Positions 1 to 8,914 of a DNA stretch of 64,000 nt are shown here, piece by piece. This DNA comes from Fischerella sp. PCC 9605 (GTDB lineage: Bacteria > Cyanobacteriota > Cyanobacteriia > Cyanobacteriales > Nostocaceae). Where the stretch lies: NCBI RefSeq assembly GCF_000517105.1, contig NZ_KI912154.1, positions 57,645 to 121,644 of the forward strand. Reading direction: 5' to 3'. The position numbers were made by a program, and so were the translations under genes. The first letter of the stretch is position 1; every line of letters starts with the position of its first letter. The notes under the pieces were generated by a model. The model searched no databases. It was not told the DNA's origin and was given only the letters and a program-made list of their open reading frames with translations.

Positions 1-390
1 TATGAATATTATGAAAGTGAATATTTAGATGTTTATCTTCCATGTGATTGGGAGACTCCAGAAGGAAGAGAAATAGTAAATTTACTTTTAGAAGAACTTA
101 AGGCTTTTAAATCCTCATCACTGTTTGCAGAAGATGCAGGTAAACAATATATGAAAGCTGTTATAGACAAATTTATTCAAGCTGGAAGAAAAGTATTAGA
201 CAATAGCGGCACATTAAAAGACTTTGAATTACTCCAATACGAAGCACTGAAGAATGTTAGGATTCATGAAATTGCAAACTTAATTATTGAATATAACGAT
301 TATCGCCTTTGGCAAGCAGTCTTACCTAGTAAGTCTAAAGCGATTGAGTATGCTTTTAATGCTGCTTTAGATTTAATATGTCGAATTTAG
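1..390 (+). CDS. Hypothetical protein, C-terminal part (cut by window edge)
   Basis: The reading frame is open from the first base and ends at a TAG at 388-390, giving 129 residues of a longer protein. The visible part is acidic at first (YEYYESEYLDVYLPCDWETP) and then mostly helical, ending in an Ala-rich helix. An internal ATG at 151 gives a shorter 79-residue version, but the frame is open and protein-like upstream of it, so the gene most likely starts outside the window. I do not recognise the family and see no catalytic motif. The coding sequence is AT-rich compared with the genes that follow. Confidence 0.6.
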   Translation, partial: YEYYESEYLDVYLPCDWETPEGREIVNLLLEELKAFKSSSLFAEDAGKQYMKAVIDKFIQAGRKVLDNSGTLKDFELLQYEALKNVRIHEIANLIIEYNDYRLWQAVLPSKSKAIEYAFNAALDLICRI

Positions 391-408
391 TAATTAGTCA
401 ATGATTAG

Positions 409-470
409 TTGTTGGTTGGTAGTTGGTAGTTGGATGTTCCAAACAACAAACAACAAACAACAAATAACTA
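409..470. repeat. GTTGGTT / AACAAAC inverted repeat tract
   Basis: Several copies of GTTGGTAG-like units are followed by several copies of CAAACAA units, so the tract can fold back on itself. It lies between the partial gene and crr6. The same kind of unit recurs near 17115-17215 and 43060-43100. Confidence 0.6.
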
Positions 471-486
471 TTCAAATGACAAATAA

Positions 487-960
487 TTAAAACATTTCAA
501 AAAAAGCATCTTCTAATTCATAACCTAGCATTTGAGCCATCGATTGTAGACGGGATCGACTGGGTATACTCTGTTGTTTGAGCCAGTCACTCAGAAGAAA
601 AATTTTATGCATCAAAAAGATTTCCAAAGCCTCGGGATTGTACTGAATACCTTCTTTGGAACTAAACTGATGTGGTACAAGCATGGCAGTGTAACGGGCA
701 AATTCACCAGCTTTCCAATCTAGTAAAAATGGCAACCAAGGATAGCGAGCATCAAGGCGAACAAACCACAACCGTACTTCTGGAATTTCAGGGAGTTCTC
801 GCGGATCGCCAGGTTCTAGGGGATAGTCGATCTCAAAGCGCAACTGCTGTTCATGGGATGCGATCGCCCCTTCTTGCAGCAATTGCTCAATTACTGTTGC
901 TGCTGGAGAAAGATCCAGGGCGTTGATAGAGTCTGAATTGAGAGCGATCGTAATTGTCAT
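487..960 (-). CDS. crr6: CRR6-family NDH-1 maturation protein (DUF1817)
   Basis: The 157-residue soluble protein matches my recollection of the cyanobacterial/plastid CRR6 family: acidic N-terminus, central LPEIPEVRLWFVRLDARYPW and a VPHQFS segment. In plants CRR6 is needed to assemble the NDH-1 peripheral arm, where it acts on NdhI; cyanobacterial homologues are cytoplasmic and about this length. Nothing in the sequence shows a catalytic site. The start at 960 is the only sensible ATG, and the gene is divergent from the riboswitch-controlled transporter gene. The assignment rests on overall resemblance rather than a diagnostic motif. Confidence 0.7.
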   Translation of the reverse strand: MTITIALNSDSINALDLSPAATVIEQLLQEGAIASHEQQLRFEIDYPLEPGDPRELPEIPEVRLWFVRLDARYPWLPFLLDWKAGEFARYTAMLVPHQFSSKEGIQYNPEALEIFLMHKIFLLSDWLKQQSIPSRSRLQSMAQMLGYELEDAFFEMF

Positions 961-1131
961 GACTCGAATAGAAGTCGGGGAAAGGGAAAAGGGGAAATGG
1001 ATGAAAAATTACTTTTGCCACAGGTCTACTCATAGAGTAGCCTCGACAATTCAGACTACCAGCTTTGGGAACCTAACGCTAGCAAGAAAGCAGAAGGATT
1101 TTCATCTAACAACCAACAACCAACAACTACC

Positions 1132-1160
1132 TTTACTACAACTTCAGATAGATGTATAAT
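1132..1160 (+). promoter_or_regulatory. Sigma-70-type promoter for the riboswitch-transporter transcript
   Basis: A perfect TATAAT (1155-1160) has TTTACT (1132-1137, 4 of 6 to TTGACA) upstream with a 17-base spacer. Transcription would begin near 1167, a few bases before the conserved GGGGAGTAGC of the riboswitch. Confidence 0.65.
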
Positions 1161-1171
1161 TGCCTAGAAGA

Positions 1172-1331
1172 AATAGAAGGGGAGTAGCTGCTGGCAAACA
1201 ATCCCAGCCAGTACGCCTGAATCAACATACTGGCGATGAGCCTGGTTCAGGTGACAATTAAGCAATAAGCTAATTGGAAGCGAGACCTTCACTGAGTTCA
1301 CACAGACAAGAAAGTGTGGAGCTCGGTGAGG
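1172..1331 (+). promoter_or_regulatory. yybP-ykoY (manganese) riboswitch
   Basis: The leader holds the family's invariant parts in order: GGGGAGTAGC (1179-1188), a CAACATACTGGCG segment (about 1222-1234) and GACCTTCAC (1284-1292). These match the two Mn2+-binding loops of the yybP-ykoY class. Immediately after, CCTTCACTGAGTTCACAC (1286-1303) can pair with GTGTGGAGCTCGGTGAGG (1314-1331) to form a long hairpin. It would use the 3' strand of the aptamer closing stem, so the two folds compete. No T-run follows the hairpin, so control may be translational. The downstream UPF0016 gene is a classic target of this riboswitch. Confidence 0.85.
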
Positions 1332-1390
1332 TATCGTTACTCTCATTGAGCTTCACGGACAGGTAAACTATTCGTCAGGAGCTTGAGAGA

Positions 1391-2014
1391 GTGCTAACAG
1401 CTTTTACCGCAGGTTTATTACTAATTACATTTTCTGAATTAGGTGATAAAACTTTTTTTATCGCCGTGATTTTGTCGATGAAACACTCGCGGCGACTAGT
1501 ATTTGCGGGTGTGATAGCTGCTTTAGCGGCAATGACAATACTTTCTGTAGTAGTAGGACAGGCAGTGTCTCTACTGCCCAAACTTTATATTTATTATGCC
1601 GAAGTTGTTTTGTTTATTGCCTTTGGTTTAAAGCTGTTGTATGAAGGTATGAAAATGCTGCCTACTTCTGCTTGCGATACAGAAGTTGTAGAAGAGGCAA
1701 AAGATGCTGTGGACAAAGCAGAAAAACAACTGGCAAAGCAAAAAACCTTTTGGGCGATTATACTAGAAACCTTTGTATTGACATTTATGGCGGAGTGGGG
1801 CGATCGCACGCAATTTGCCACCATTGCCTTAGCAGCTGGGAATAACCCAGTGGGAGTAACCACAGGTGCAATTTTGGGACACAGCATTTGTGCGGCGATC
1901 GCAGTTATCGGCGGCAGAATGTTAGGAGGAAAAATTTCTGAGCGAACACTCACATTGATTGGCGGATTCCTGTTTATCTTATTTGGTATTATTGCCGCCG
2001 TAGAGGGAGCGTAA
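1391..2014 (+). CDS. GDT1/TMEM165 family (UPF0016) cation transporter, probable manganese exporter
   Basis: The 207-residue integral membrane protein has two homologous halves, each with the family's ExGD[KR]T signature: ELGDKTFF near residue 17 and EWGDRTQF near residue 136. Six to seven hydrophobic segments flank a charged cytoplasmic loop (EVVEEAKDAVDKAEKQLAKQ). Cyanobacterial relatives (Mnx) move Mn2+ out of the cytoplasm into the thylakoid lumen or periplasm. The start is GTG at 1391 with AGGAG at 1377-1381. A Mn-type riboswitch directly upstream supports a manganese role. Confidence 0.85.
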   Translation: MLTAFTAGLLLITFSELGDKTFFIAVILSMKHSRRLVFAGVIAALAAMTILSVVVGQAVSLLPKLYIYYAEVVLFIAFGLKLLYEGMKMLPTSACDTEVVEEAKDAVDKAEKQLAKQKTFWAIILETFVLTFMAEWGDRTQFATIALAAGNNPVGVTTGAILGHSICAAIAVIGGRMLGGKISERTLTLIGGFLFILFGIIAAVEGA

Positions 2015-2019
2015 GTAGA

Positions 2020-2108
2020 GATGGGGAGGTTGGGAGGTGGGGAGTTGGGGAGTTGGGGAGAGTACAGTTTTGATTTCTCCCTATCCCCCCATCTCCCCAT
2101 CCCCCCAT
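2020..2108. repeat. GGGGAG-rich / CTCCCC-rich fold-back repeat
   Basis: Runs of GGGGAGTTGG units are followed by their approximate complement (CCCCCATCTCCCC). The tract lies between two convergent genes and could act as a bidirectional transcription barrier. Similar tracts occur near 12900-12980 and 43010-43060. Confidence 0.6.
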
Positions 2109-2115
2109 CATTAAT

Positions 2116-2976
2116 TTACGGAGTGGGTACTGGCGTAGAAGGAGCAGTGGGAGTGGCAGACTCAGCTGCCCTTTTATTAATTTCGTCTTTATACTGAGTT
2201 GGTGCTAAGGCCGCTGCTTTGTCAAATAAAGGTTTGGCCTCATCAGCTTTTCCTTGCTCTTTTAAAACCATCGCCTGTGCCAAAATAGGGCGAAAATCAT
2301 TGGGAGCGCTTTTTGCTGCCTGTTCGTATGCAGTTAAAGCTTGCGGGTAACGTTTTTGGGAGGTGTAAACATTGCCCAACATTACCTGCACGGCGGTGGT
2401 ATCCACGCTACCAGGTTCGATTTTATTTGCCTGACCAGCCTTAGCAAGGGTATCTTGTAACAAGCCAATTGCTGCTTCAGGACGATTTTGATCTAGCAAG
2501 AGAGCAACCATTCCCTGCAAAACGTCAAGGTTCCCTGGTTTAGTTTCTAGTACAGAGCGATAAGCTTGAGCAGCGCCTTCCTTGTCGCCTATTTGCTGTT
2601 TTGCTTGTGCTAGCAGCACGGCATATTTAGTTTGTTCTGGATTCAGCTGGGCTAACTTTTCTAGAGGTTCTATTACCCCTTGAATGTTACCTACGCCTAA
2701 CCTCAACAATTGCAAACGAGCCTCTAACAATCCTCGCAGCGCAGTTTGATTTTCTGGCTCTCGCTGCAAAACTTGTTCGTAACCCCTAGCTGCATCTTCC
2801 AGTTTTGATTTTTGATCTGAGGAAGACGAATTTCCTCTGCTGCTAGCGGAGTTTGGGCTGGACTGTTGCGTATCATTAAATGCGGCTATGATGGGAACCA
2901 TAGACACCCCAACAAAAGCCACTAATGCCAGCACTAACACTACTTTGACTAACCAACGATTACGCGGCACAGACAC
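2116..2976 (-). CDS. Membrane-anchored TPR protein
   Basis: The 286-residue protein starts with a short basic tail and one membrane helix (about residues 9-32). A Ser/Asn-rich linker follows, then four to five tetratricopeptide repeats (about residues 60-265), such as RGYEQVLQREPENQTALRGL and ALTAYEQAAKSAPNDFRPIL. It ends in a Pro/Thr tail. TPR arrays are protein-binding scaffolds; no partner can be named from the sequence. The topology suggests the repeats lie on the outer or lumenal side, or hang from the membrane on the cytoplasmic side. The gene is convergent with the manganese transporter gene. Confidence 0.75.
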   Translation of the reverse strand: MSVPRNRWLVKVVLVLALVAFVGVSMVPIIAAFNDTQQSSPNSASSRGNSSSSDQKSKLEDAARGYEQVLQREPENQTALRGLLEARLQLLRLGVGNIQGVIEPLEKLAQLNPEQTKYAVLLAQAKQQIGDKEGAAQAYRSVLETKPGNLDVLQGMVALLLDQNRPEAAIGLLQDTLAKAGQANKIEPGSVDTTAVQVMLGNVYTSQKRYPQALTAYEQAAKSAPNDFRPILAQAMVLKEQGKADEAKPLFDKAAALAPTQYKDEINKRAAESATPTAPSTPVPTP

Positions 2977-3352
2977 AAAACCGTCCTTAACTCTAATGAC
3001 ATTATTGTTTACAGAAATCGAGAAATTTAAAAATTTGAAAAATTTTGCGGAATACCGCGCCTAAATTGTGAACTTTATAACAAATAGCCATATCAATGCC
3101 GCCAAAGCAAGAGATGACTTTAGGAGGAACCGCCTAAATTGTAGCTATGCTATGCTTCCGAAACTAGAGCAAAGGCGCTAAATTACACATTTAGTGTGTA
3201 TGCGAGAAATCGCGTCATTCAGTATCATAACAGGGCAAACTAGAGTGGCTGTTTTGTAAAGTAAATATACTTTCATCAGCCGCCCAAATGCTCTTGATAG
3301 CTGCCTTCGTAAAATCCCACAATGGGATGTGTCTCCGCCGCAAGGAGTTTTT
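2977..3352. other. Intergenic region between divergent genes
   Basis: No coding frame is supported here. The region holds a small hairpin with arms TTTAGG and CCTAAA (3119-3138) and another built on ACAC and GTGT around 3186-3201. It must contain the promoters for both flanking genes, but no convincing -35/-10 pair was fixed. Confidence 0.5.
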
Positions 3353-4384
3353 ATGAATTCCGACCTGATGCCGTCCCCTGAATCGTCAAACTCAACAACT
3401 TCTGATGAAGCTCAAACTAGTCAAGAAGCAATTTCTCAAGTTGCTCCAGCAACAGTCGAACCGTCTCAAAGCGAGAACTCGACTTTGACACCAAGTGAGA
3501 CTGTTAATGATGACAGCTTAGTGAATCGACAACAACCGATTCCGCCTCCCAGCGAACCAATGCAGTACCGAGCGATTGGCTTGGTTCGAGGTCGCTATAT
3601 TGCCAGCAGCGAGCAATTTACTCAAGGTGTAATGCTAACCGCAGATGGCACAAAACTTGATGCTGTGCTTCTGGGTCGAATCATGAGTTTAGTCAAAAAC
3701 CACCTCGACTTGGAACAAGAGCATTTATGGGTTGTTTATCCGCGCACGCGGCAAGAAAACGACAATCTACACCTCCAAATTGTAGGGGTTTGGGAGCCAG
3801 AAAAATTGGCTAAAAATCCCATGACTGAACAGCAGCAAGATTTAGCCTCGACCGAGGAGCAGACTCCCGATATTAGCCGATCGGAGAAATCCGAAGAGAC
3901 TACACCTACTAGCGTCGTGCCGTCATCAGAAATTCCAGATGGTGGTTTTTCTGTTCGTGGCGAAATAGTGTACCAGTCATATGACACCGAGAGCTTAGTA
4001 ATTAAGATTAAGCAATCTGCCCGCAAACAAAATGACAAACCCAAGTATTTCAAATTGAAACTCAAGGGTAGGCTTGATACCAGAGCAGTAGGAAAGTTTT
4101 GGGACTTGCAAGTCAAGCGCGAGGGTGAATTGTTGGTTATAGAACATGCCGAAGCGATCGCAGAATTGCCCAAAAAACGTGGCGGCAGAAGACCACCACC
4201 AAGACGAGGGGGATACCGTCCTGGTGGCAGGAAACCATACCCACCCAGACGCAGTGGAGAGGGTCCACCACGCCCAACCAAAAAAATTGGTGATTCTTCG
4301 TCGCCTACACCACGACCTACGCCTAAAGGTTCCCACACTCCTCCTCCTAAGCCTGTGAAGCGGCCGAAACCACCGCAGCAATAA
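3353..4384 (+). CDS. Conserved cyanobacterial protein with disordered acidic N-terminus and basic Pro/Gly/Arg tail
   Basis: The 343-residue protein has three parts. A Ser/Thr/Gln-rich disordered N-terminus covers about residues 1-70. A folded core follows, in two pieces (YRAIGLVRGRYI... near 75-155 and FSVRGEIVYQSYDTESLVIKI... near 205-275) separated by an acidic linker. The tail of about 65 residues is rich in RGG, PPRR and KP motifs. Such tails often bind RNA, but no RNA-binding fold was recognised, so a role in RNA metabolism is inference. The start is ATG 3353, preceded by AAGGAG at 3342-3347; an in-frame GTG at 3329 lies upstream of that ribosome site and is not favoured. Confidence 0.7.
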   Translation: MNSDLMPSPESSNSTTSDEAQTSQEAISQVAPATVEPSQSENSTLTPSETVNDDSLVNRQQPIPPPSEPMQYRAIGLVRGRYIASSEQFTQGVMLTADGTKLDAVLLGRIMSLVKNHLDLEQEHLWVVYPRTRQENDNLHLQIVGVWEPEKLAKNPMTEQQQDLASTEEQTPDISRSEKSEETTPTSVVPSSEIPDGGFSVRGEIVYQSYDTESLVIKIKQSARKQNDKPKYFKLKLKGRLDTRAVGKFWDLQVKREGELLVIEHAEAIAELPKKRGGRRPPPRRGGYRPGGRKPYPPRRSGEGPPRPTKKIGDSSSPTPRPTPKGSHTPPPKPVKRPKPPQQ

Positions 4385-4464
4385 ATGCTGAATTATGAAT
4401 GCTGAATTATGAATTGTGATGAAAATTCCCTAATTCATAATTCATAATTCATAATTCATAATTT
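4385..4464. repeat. GAATTAT heptamer fold-back repeat
   Basis: Copies of ATTATGA-type units in one orientation are followed by four copies of TTCATAA-type units, forming a long AT-rich hairpin between two convergent genes. The same family occurs at 5664-5732, 39558-39630 and 50688-50750. Confidence 0.7.
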
Positions 4465-5634
4465 TTAGAACTCCGTCCAGCGGTCTTGGGGTAAAAAAGA
4501 CCTCTCCATCGTGATGGGGGCAACTGGTTCGGTGAGGCTAAATGTACCTGCTTCAATCCACTGTTTTAACTCTTGGGCAACTTGGCGGGAGAGAAATAGA
4601 CTCACAACGGGTGCAGTACGCACTGTCTTGCCTTCGATGGCTATGCGTCCGGATTTGAGTTGGGCATAACTCACCAAGCCAAAGGTAGGACGCACCCGTC
4701 GAGGAATAGAAAAGTCTACGATTGGTGCCACCAATTCTTTGTCGCTAACTGCACATCTGGCTACTACTTCCTCACTTAACACGGGAAGTGGTACGCCTAC
4801 ACCCAACATCAGGGAAGGGCCGTAATTTTTGAAGTAACAACCCCGCACCCAACGAGTATCCATTTGCTTGGCATCACCGATTAAAGCTAAAGTTGCAGCC
4901 GGGCCAATGGGCGTACGATTGGGCAAACGCTTTTGTAAGGGGAAATGCTGGGTTCCTTCCCATGCCACATAGCCAATCCCGCCACCTAAGAAAATCCGCG
5001 TACCAATACCCACAAGTTCCAAGTCAGGGTCGTTAAGGAGAGGGGAAATAGCGCCAGGGTTAGAGTAAACCGCATTGCTCAAACGTGGGTGTAAGGGCCC
5101 GAGATAGGTAAAAAGTGGGCGATCGCCTCCATTCACCCCCACAATAAAATTTTGATAAAGATTCCTGGGATTAAATAAATAAAACTGATTAATAGTATCG
5201 CGGGTAATCGTCGTTTCAAAGGTAGCCCTGGGGTAACAATCAGTTACTTGCCCTTGGGCGCGTACGTGTATTGGTTTACCTGCAATTAAATCTTCAATCA
5301 CATGACCGCCGCCACGTTCCCGGACTTCTTCTCCGTCATTTGCTTCTACGGCACAACTTGCGCCCAGGTATAAATCCACTGCCCCAAAGCCGGAATATGC
5401 AGGCACACCATCCAACCAGCAACGACGAATTTTAATGGGAGGATCGGTGTGTCCGAGGTTAAGAATTGCACCGCTAGATTCCATCGGTTCAAAAGTGCCA
5501 GCAGTGATAACATCTACTTCCTTGGCAACTTTTGCAACACCGACTTCTGCAACTCTGGTTTTTAATTCTTCAACAGTTAACACCACCGCACGTTTGCGGC
5601 TGATTTTTTCGTTGATTTCCGCAATTGTTCGCAT
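4465..5634 (-). CDS. DUF39 / homocysteine biosynthesis family protein
   Basis: The protein (389 residues from this start) resembles the HcyBio/DUF39 family. Archaeal members help convert aspartate semialdehyde to homocysteine with sulfide. Supporting segments are the N-terminal TIAEINEKI, AGTFEPMESSGAILNLGH, a Gly-rich core (FLGGGIGYVAWEGTQH) and conserved Cys residues including GASCAVEANDGEE. The function in cyanobacteria is not settled, so the call is at family level. A longer frame begins at 5661, but its extra nine residues are encoded by an intergenic CCCCAGT-type repeat, so ATG 5634 is preferred. Confidence 0.75.
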   Translation of the reverse strand: MRTIAEINEKISRKRAVVLTVEELKTRVAEVGVAKVAKEVDVITAGTFEPMESSGAILNLGHTDPPIKIRRCWLDGVPAYSGFGAVDLYLGASCAVEANDGEEVRERGGGHVIEDLIAGKPIHVRAQGQVTDCYPRATFETTITRDTINQFYLFNPRNLYQNFIVGVNGGDRPLFTYLGPLHPRLSNAVYSNPGAISPLLNDPDLELVGIGTRIFLGGGIGYVAWEGTQHFPLQKRLPNRTPIGPAATLALIGDAKQMDTRWVRGCYFKNYGPSLMLGVGVPLPVLSEEVVARCAVSDKELVAPIVDFSIPRRVRPTFGLVSYAQLKSGRIAIEGKTVRTAPVVSLFLSRQVAQELKQWIEAGTFSLTEPVAPITMERSFLPQDRWTEF

Positions 5635-5640
5635 ATTTAG

Positions 5641-5762
5641 GGGAACTGGGGACTGGGGCATAAAAATTATGAATTATGAATTATGAATTATGAAATTTTC
5701 AGCCCAATCGCATTCATCATTCATAATTCTCACTAATCCCCAATCCCCAATCCCCAGTCCCC
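5641..5762. repeat. GAATTAT heptamer hairpin flanked by CCCCAGT/CCCCAAT units
   Basis: Tandem AATTATG units (5664-5692) and their complement (5720-5730) form a hairpin. CCCCAATCCCCAGTCCCC-type tandem units follow at 5739-5762, with an inverted GGGGACTGGGG at 5647-5659. The tract lies just upstream of the DUF39 gene. Confidence 0.6.
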
Positions 5763-5809
5763 TTTACTGAGATTGCTTTATATCTGATTGGTCTTCTTAT
5801 TCTATTTTC

Positions 5810-7315
5810 TTACCCCTTATAACGCCCATAAATAAATGCCATCTCTCTGAGACGGTTGCTGTATTCTTCAGTTAAGGCTTCACTTCGATAGCGCCAACCC
5901 CAATTGCCATCAGCCTTACTAGGGGTATTCATACGAGCATCAGACCCCAAATTGAAGACATCTTGGAGGGGAATAATTGCCTGATGGGCAACAGAACTCA
6001 TCGCCAGTCGGATCGTATCCCAGGCAATTCCGTGGGGACCATTACAGCCAAGGTATTTTTGCAAGCGATCGCGTTCATAATCAGAGGCATCCTCATGATA
6101 CCAGCCAATCGTGGTGTTATTATCGTGGGTTCCCGTATAGATAACGCTGTTGGGAACTACATTAAACGGCAAATAGAAATTGTTGGCATCACTGCCAAAG
6201 GCAAAGTGTAGAATCTTCATCCCGGGAAACCCGAAATGATCCCTGAGATCCAATACTGGCTGATCGATGTAGCCTAGGTCTTCAGCGATGATCGGTAGGC
6301 TGCCTAACTCTTCACGAATTGTTTCAAATAAAGCATAGCCTGGAGCCTTAACCCATTTTCCATTCACCGCTGTCTCTTCCCCTGCCGGGACTGACCAATA
6401 AGACTCTAAACCTCGGAAGTGATCGATACGGATCAAATCTGCATGAGCAAGGATTTCACGGATGCGCCTAACCCACCAATCAAAACGAGTAGATTCTAGA
6501 TATTTCCAGTCGTAAATTGGATTTCCCCAAAGCTGACCAGTTGCCGAAAAATAATCCGGTGGAACCCCGGCTACTTCCGTTGGTTCTCCTGTTTCTCGAT
6601 CTAGCTTAAAATTTTCTGGATGTGCCCAAACATCAGCACTATTGTGGGCAACGTAGATGGGAATATCGCCTATAATTTGAATTTTTTGGTCGTTGGCATA
6701 TTGTTTGAGTTCTGACCACTGACGAAAAAATTCAAACTGTAGGAACTTGTGAAAAAATATCTCCTGTGATAAGCGACTACGCCATTGCTCTAACACCTCC
6801 GGCTTGCGTTGACGCAACTCCTCAGGCCAGTCAGTCCAGGTTGTTCCTTCTTGAGTATCCAGCAGTGCCATAAACAACGCATAGTCTTCCAGCCAGCTGG
6901 CCTTACCTCGACAGAAGCCATCAAATTCTTTCTGCTGAATTGTACTAGCCTTATGTTTAAAGTTTTCGCAGGTTTTCCGCAACAGGGGCATCTTCCAGGC
7001 AATCACCCTCTCAAAGTCCACCCGATCTAACGGGAAGTCTGGTACATCACGCAGATCATCTTCGCTCAACAAGCCATTATCTTTGAGCACATCAGGGCTA
7101 ATCAGCAGGGGATTGCCTGCCATAGCGGAAAAACACATGTAGGGCGAGTTACCAAAGCCTGTTGGTCCCAAAGGCAATATCTGCCACAACTGCTGGCCAC
7201 TACGAGCGAGGAAATCAACAAATTGATAAGCCTCCAACCCCAAATCTCCGATACCATAGCGACCGGGAAAACTGGTTGGATGTAGCAAAATGCCGCTGGT
7301 TCTGGGAAAAGGCAT
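5810..7315 (-). CDS. malQ: 4-alpha-glucanotransferase (amylomaltase, disproportionating enzyme)
   Basis: The 501-residue protein is a glycoside hydrolase family 77 amylomaltase of normal bacterial length. It transfers maltooligosaccharyl units between alpha-1,4-glucans in glycogen turnover. Recognisable segments are the opening RTSGILLHPTSFPGRYGIGDLG, the nucleophile region LIRIDHFRGLESYW, the acid/base region IIAEDLG and YTGTHDNNTTIGWY with the transition-state stabilising Asp. The start at 7315 matches the family. It is a stand-alone minus-strand gene. Confidence 0.93.
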   Translation of the reverse strand: MPFPRTSGILLHPTSFPGRYGIGDLGLEAYQFVDFLARSGQQLWQILPLGPTGFGNSPYMCFSAMAGNPLLISPDVLKDNGLLSEDDLRDVPDFPLDRVDFERVIAWKMPLLRKTCENFKHKASTIQQKEFDGFCRGKASWLEDYALFMALLDTQEGTTWTDWPEELRQRKPEVLEQWRSRLSQEIFFHKFLQFEFFRQWSELKQYANDQKIQIIGDIPIYVAHNSADVWAHPENFKLDRETGEPTEVAGVPPDYFSATGQLWGNPIYDWKYLESTRFDWWVRRIREILAHADLIRIDHFRGLESYWSVPAGEETAVNGKWVKAPGYALFETIREELGSLPIIAEDLGYIDQPVLDLRDHFGFPGMKILHFAFGSDANNFYLPFNVVPNSVIYTGTHDNNTTIGWYHEDASDYERDRLQKYLGCNGPHGIAWDTIRLAMSSVAHQAIIPLQDVFNLGSDARMNTPSKADGNWGWRYRSEALTEEYSNRLREMAFIYGRYKG

Positions 7316-7436
7316 AAATATCCTGAACTATAAGAGCAACATATTCCATCGAATTTAGCACGGAACAGCAATTGCAACTGTATAAAGTAAACTCGTGTTG
7401 AGCGTCCTTTGTCCACCACTAGGTGGAGTCCAAAGT

Positions 7437-7499
7437 CAACAGTCCAAAGTCCAGAGTAATTAATTTTGACTATTGACTATTGACCATTGACTATTGACT
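7437..7499. repeat. TATTGAC tandem heptamers ahead of the NUDIX gene
   Basis: Direct copies of GACTATT-type units run up to the NUDIX start. The last unit supplies the T of an alternative TTG start at 7494. Confidence 0.55.
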
Positions 7500-7931
7500 A
7501 TGACTTATCGAAATCCTGTTCCGACTGTTGATATCATCATCGAAATGGTTGACCGACCTCATCGGCCAATAGTGTTAATTGAGAGGTATAATCCGCCTTT
7601 AGGTTGGGCTATACCCGGAGGTTTTTTAGATTACGGGGAAACAACAGAATTAGCAGCGCAACGCGAAGCTTTAGAAGAAACTGGTTTACAGGTGGAATTG
7701 ATAGAACAATTTCACGTATATTCCGATCCCAATCGCGATCGCCGCAAGCACACAATCAGCATTGTATTTTTGGCAACAGCTACGGGTGAACCAAAAGCAG
7801 GGGACGATGCTAAGGGTATAGGAATTTTTGAGTCTTGGCGCATACCAAATAATTTATGTTTTGACCATGACCATATCCTGCGAGATTATTGGCGTTATCG
7901 GCATTATGGAATACGTCCAAGGTTGAATTAA
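7500..7931 (+). CDS. NUDIX hydrolase
   Basis: The 143-residue cytoplasmic protein carries a complete NUDIX box (GX5EX7REUXEEXGU) that begins GFLDYGE and ends REALEETGL, at about residues 40-62. It should hydrolyse a nucleoside diphosphate linked to another group with Mg2+; the substrate cannot be read from the sequence. The [13 protein letters not shown] segment is seen in ADP-ribose pyrophosphatase-like subgroups. ATG 7500 is chosen over TTG 7494 because the TTG lies in a tandem repeat. Confidence 0.88.
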   Translation: MTYRNPVPTVDIIIEMVDRPHRPIVLIERYNPPLGWAIPGGFLDYGETTELAAQREALEETGLQVELIEQFHVYSDPNRDRRKHTISIVFLATATGEPKAGDDAKGIGIFESWRIPNNLCFDHDHILRDYWRYRHYGIRPRLN

Positions 7932-8211
7932 GTGTTTAGAGCCTGACAAATAAAATGATCGGACTGTTAAAAATAGTCAAAAAGGCTATATCATGAATTT
8001 TTTACCTTCTGCCTTCTAGCATAGCAGCTTAATAACAGCATAGTTGCCTTATGCTTTCTGTACTAGTAGCAACAATTTAGACTTTTTTGCCACAACTTCT
8101 ATGCGGTAAACAGGCAAATTCAAGAATGTTCAAATTAAGAAATATTCAACTTATGATTTTTAAATTCCCTACGTAGATTAATGACTAAAGATACAAAGGA
8201 CACCAATAAAA

Positions 8212-8610
8212 ATGAGTAGAAAAGTTATTCATACTGATAAAGCTCCAGCACCAGTAGGGCCATATAATCAAGCAATTATTGCGACTGGGCAGATGATTTT
8301 TGTAGCTGGGCAAATTGCGCTTGACCCTAACACTGGTGTAATTTCTGGTGAGGGGGATGTGACAAAGCAAACAGAGCAAGTAATGGCTAATTTGGAATCA
8401 ATACTAACAGCGGCTGGAGCAAGCTTTGCAGATGTGGTAAAAACAACTGTATTCTTAGTTAATATGAATGAATTTAATGCCATGAATGCAGTCTATGCGA
8501 AATATTTTGACGAGGCGAAAGCCCCAGCGCGGGCGTGCGTGCAGGTATCTCGTTTGCCTAAGGATGTCTTGGTAGAAATTGAGTGTATCGCCGTGATTGA
8601 TAATAAATAG
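8212..8610 (+). CDS. ridA: RidA family enamine/imine deaminase
   Basis: The 132-residue protein is typical of RidA (YjgF/YER057c/UK114). These trimeric cytosolic enzymes hydrolyse reactive enamine/imine intermediates released by PLP enzymes such as threonine dehydratase. Family segments visible are [12 protein letters not shown], the [18 protein letters not shown] helix region, and the C-terminal [20 protein letters not shown] with the substrate-binding Arg and the acidic residue. The gene is monocistronic, and a hairpin with CCTCTTG/CAAGAGG arms follows at 8622-8652. Confidence 0.93.
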   Translation: MSRKVIHTDKAPAPVGPYNQAIIATGQMIFVAGQIALDPNTGVISGEGDVTKQTEQVMANLESILTAAGASFADVVKTTVFLVNMNEFNAMNAVYAKYFDEAKAPARACVQVSRLPKDVLVEIECIAVIDNK

Positions 8611-8914
8611 CACCCAGATTAAACCTCTTGCAAAAAGTTACTTTTACAAGAGGTGGGGAAAGGTAAAAGGGGAAAGGGGAAAGTAAAAAATGATTCCTTT
8701 AACCCTTCCCCCTTACCCTTTTCCCTACTTCTGCAAGAAGTATATTTTAGATGGGTGTAGCCGCAGGAAGCGATTATTTTTAACAGATGCTAATAATAGT
8801 ATCTCTACCAGGGTAATTGCTAATACTAAATGCTTCCGTAAGGTTGGTTTAAATCGTCTTTAGTCTCGGTTTGAAAACGCTGCATTTAGGGTGTGTGTAA
8901 GAGGAGTAATAAAA
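8611..8914. other. Intergenic region with two fold-back repeats
   Basis: A CCTCTTGCAAAAAG/CTTTTACAAGAGG hairpin at 8622-8652 is followed by a purine-rich tract (AAGGGGAAAGGGG) and its complement (CCTTCCCCCTTACCC, about 8700-8725). Nothing coding is seen. GAGGAG-type ribosome-site sequence at 8900-8906 belongs to the next gene. Confidence 0.5.

Noticed and set aside
3736..4381. Two long minus-strand frames over the Pro/Arg-rich gene
   Set aside because: Shadows of the biased codon use of the plus-strand gene, which has a clear ribosome site and family character.
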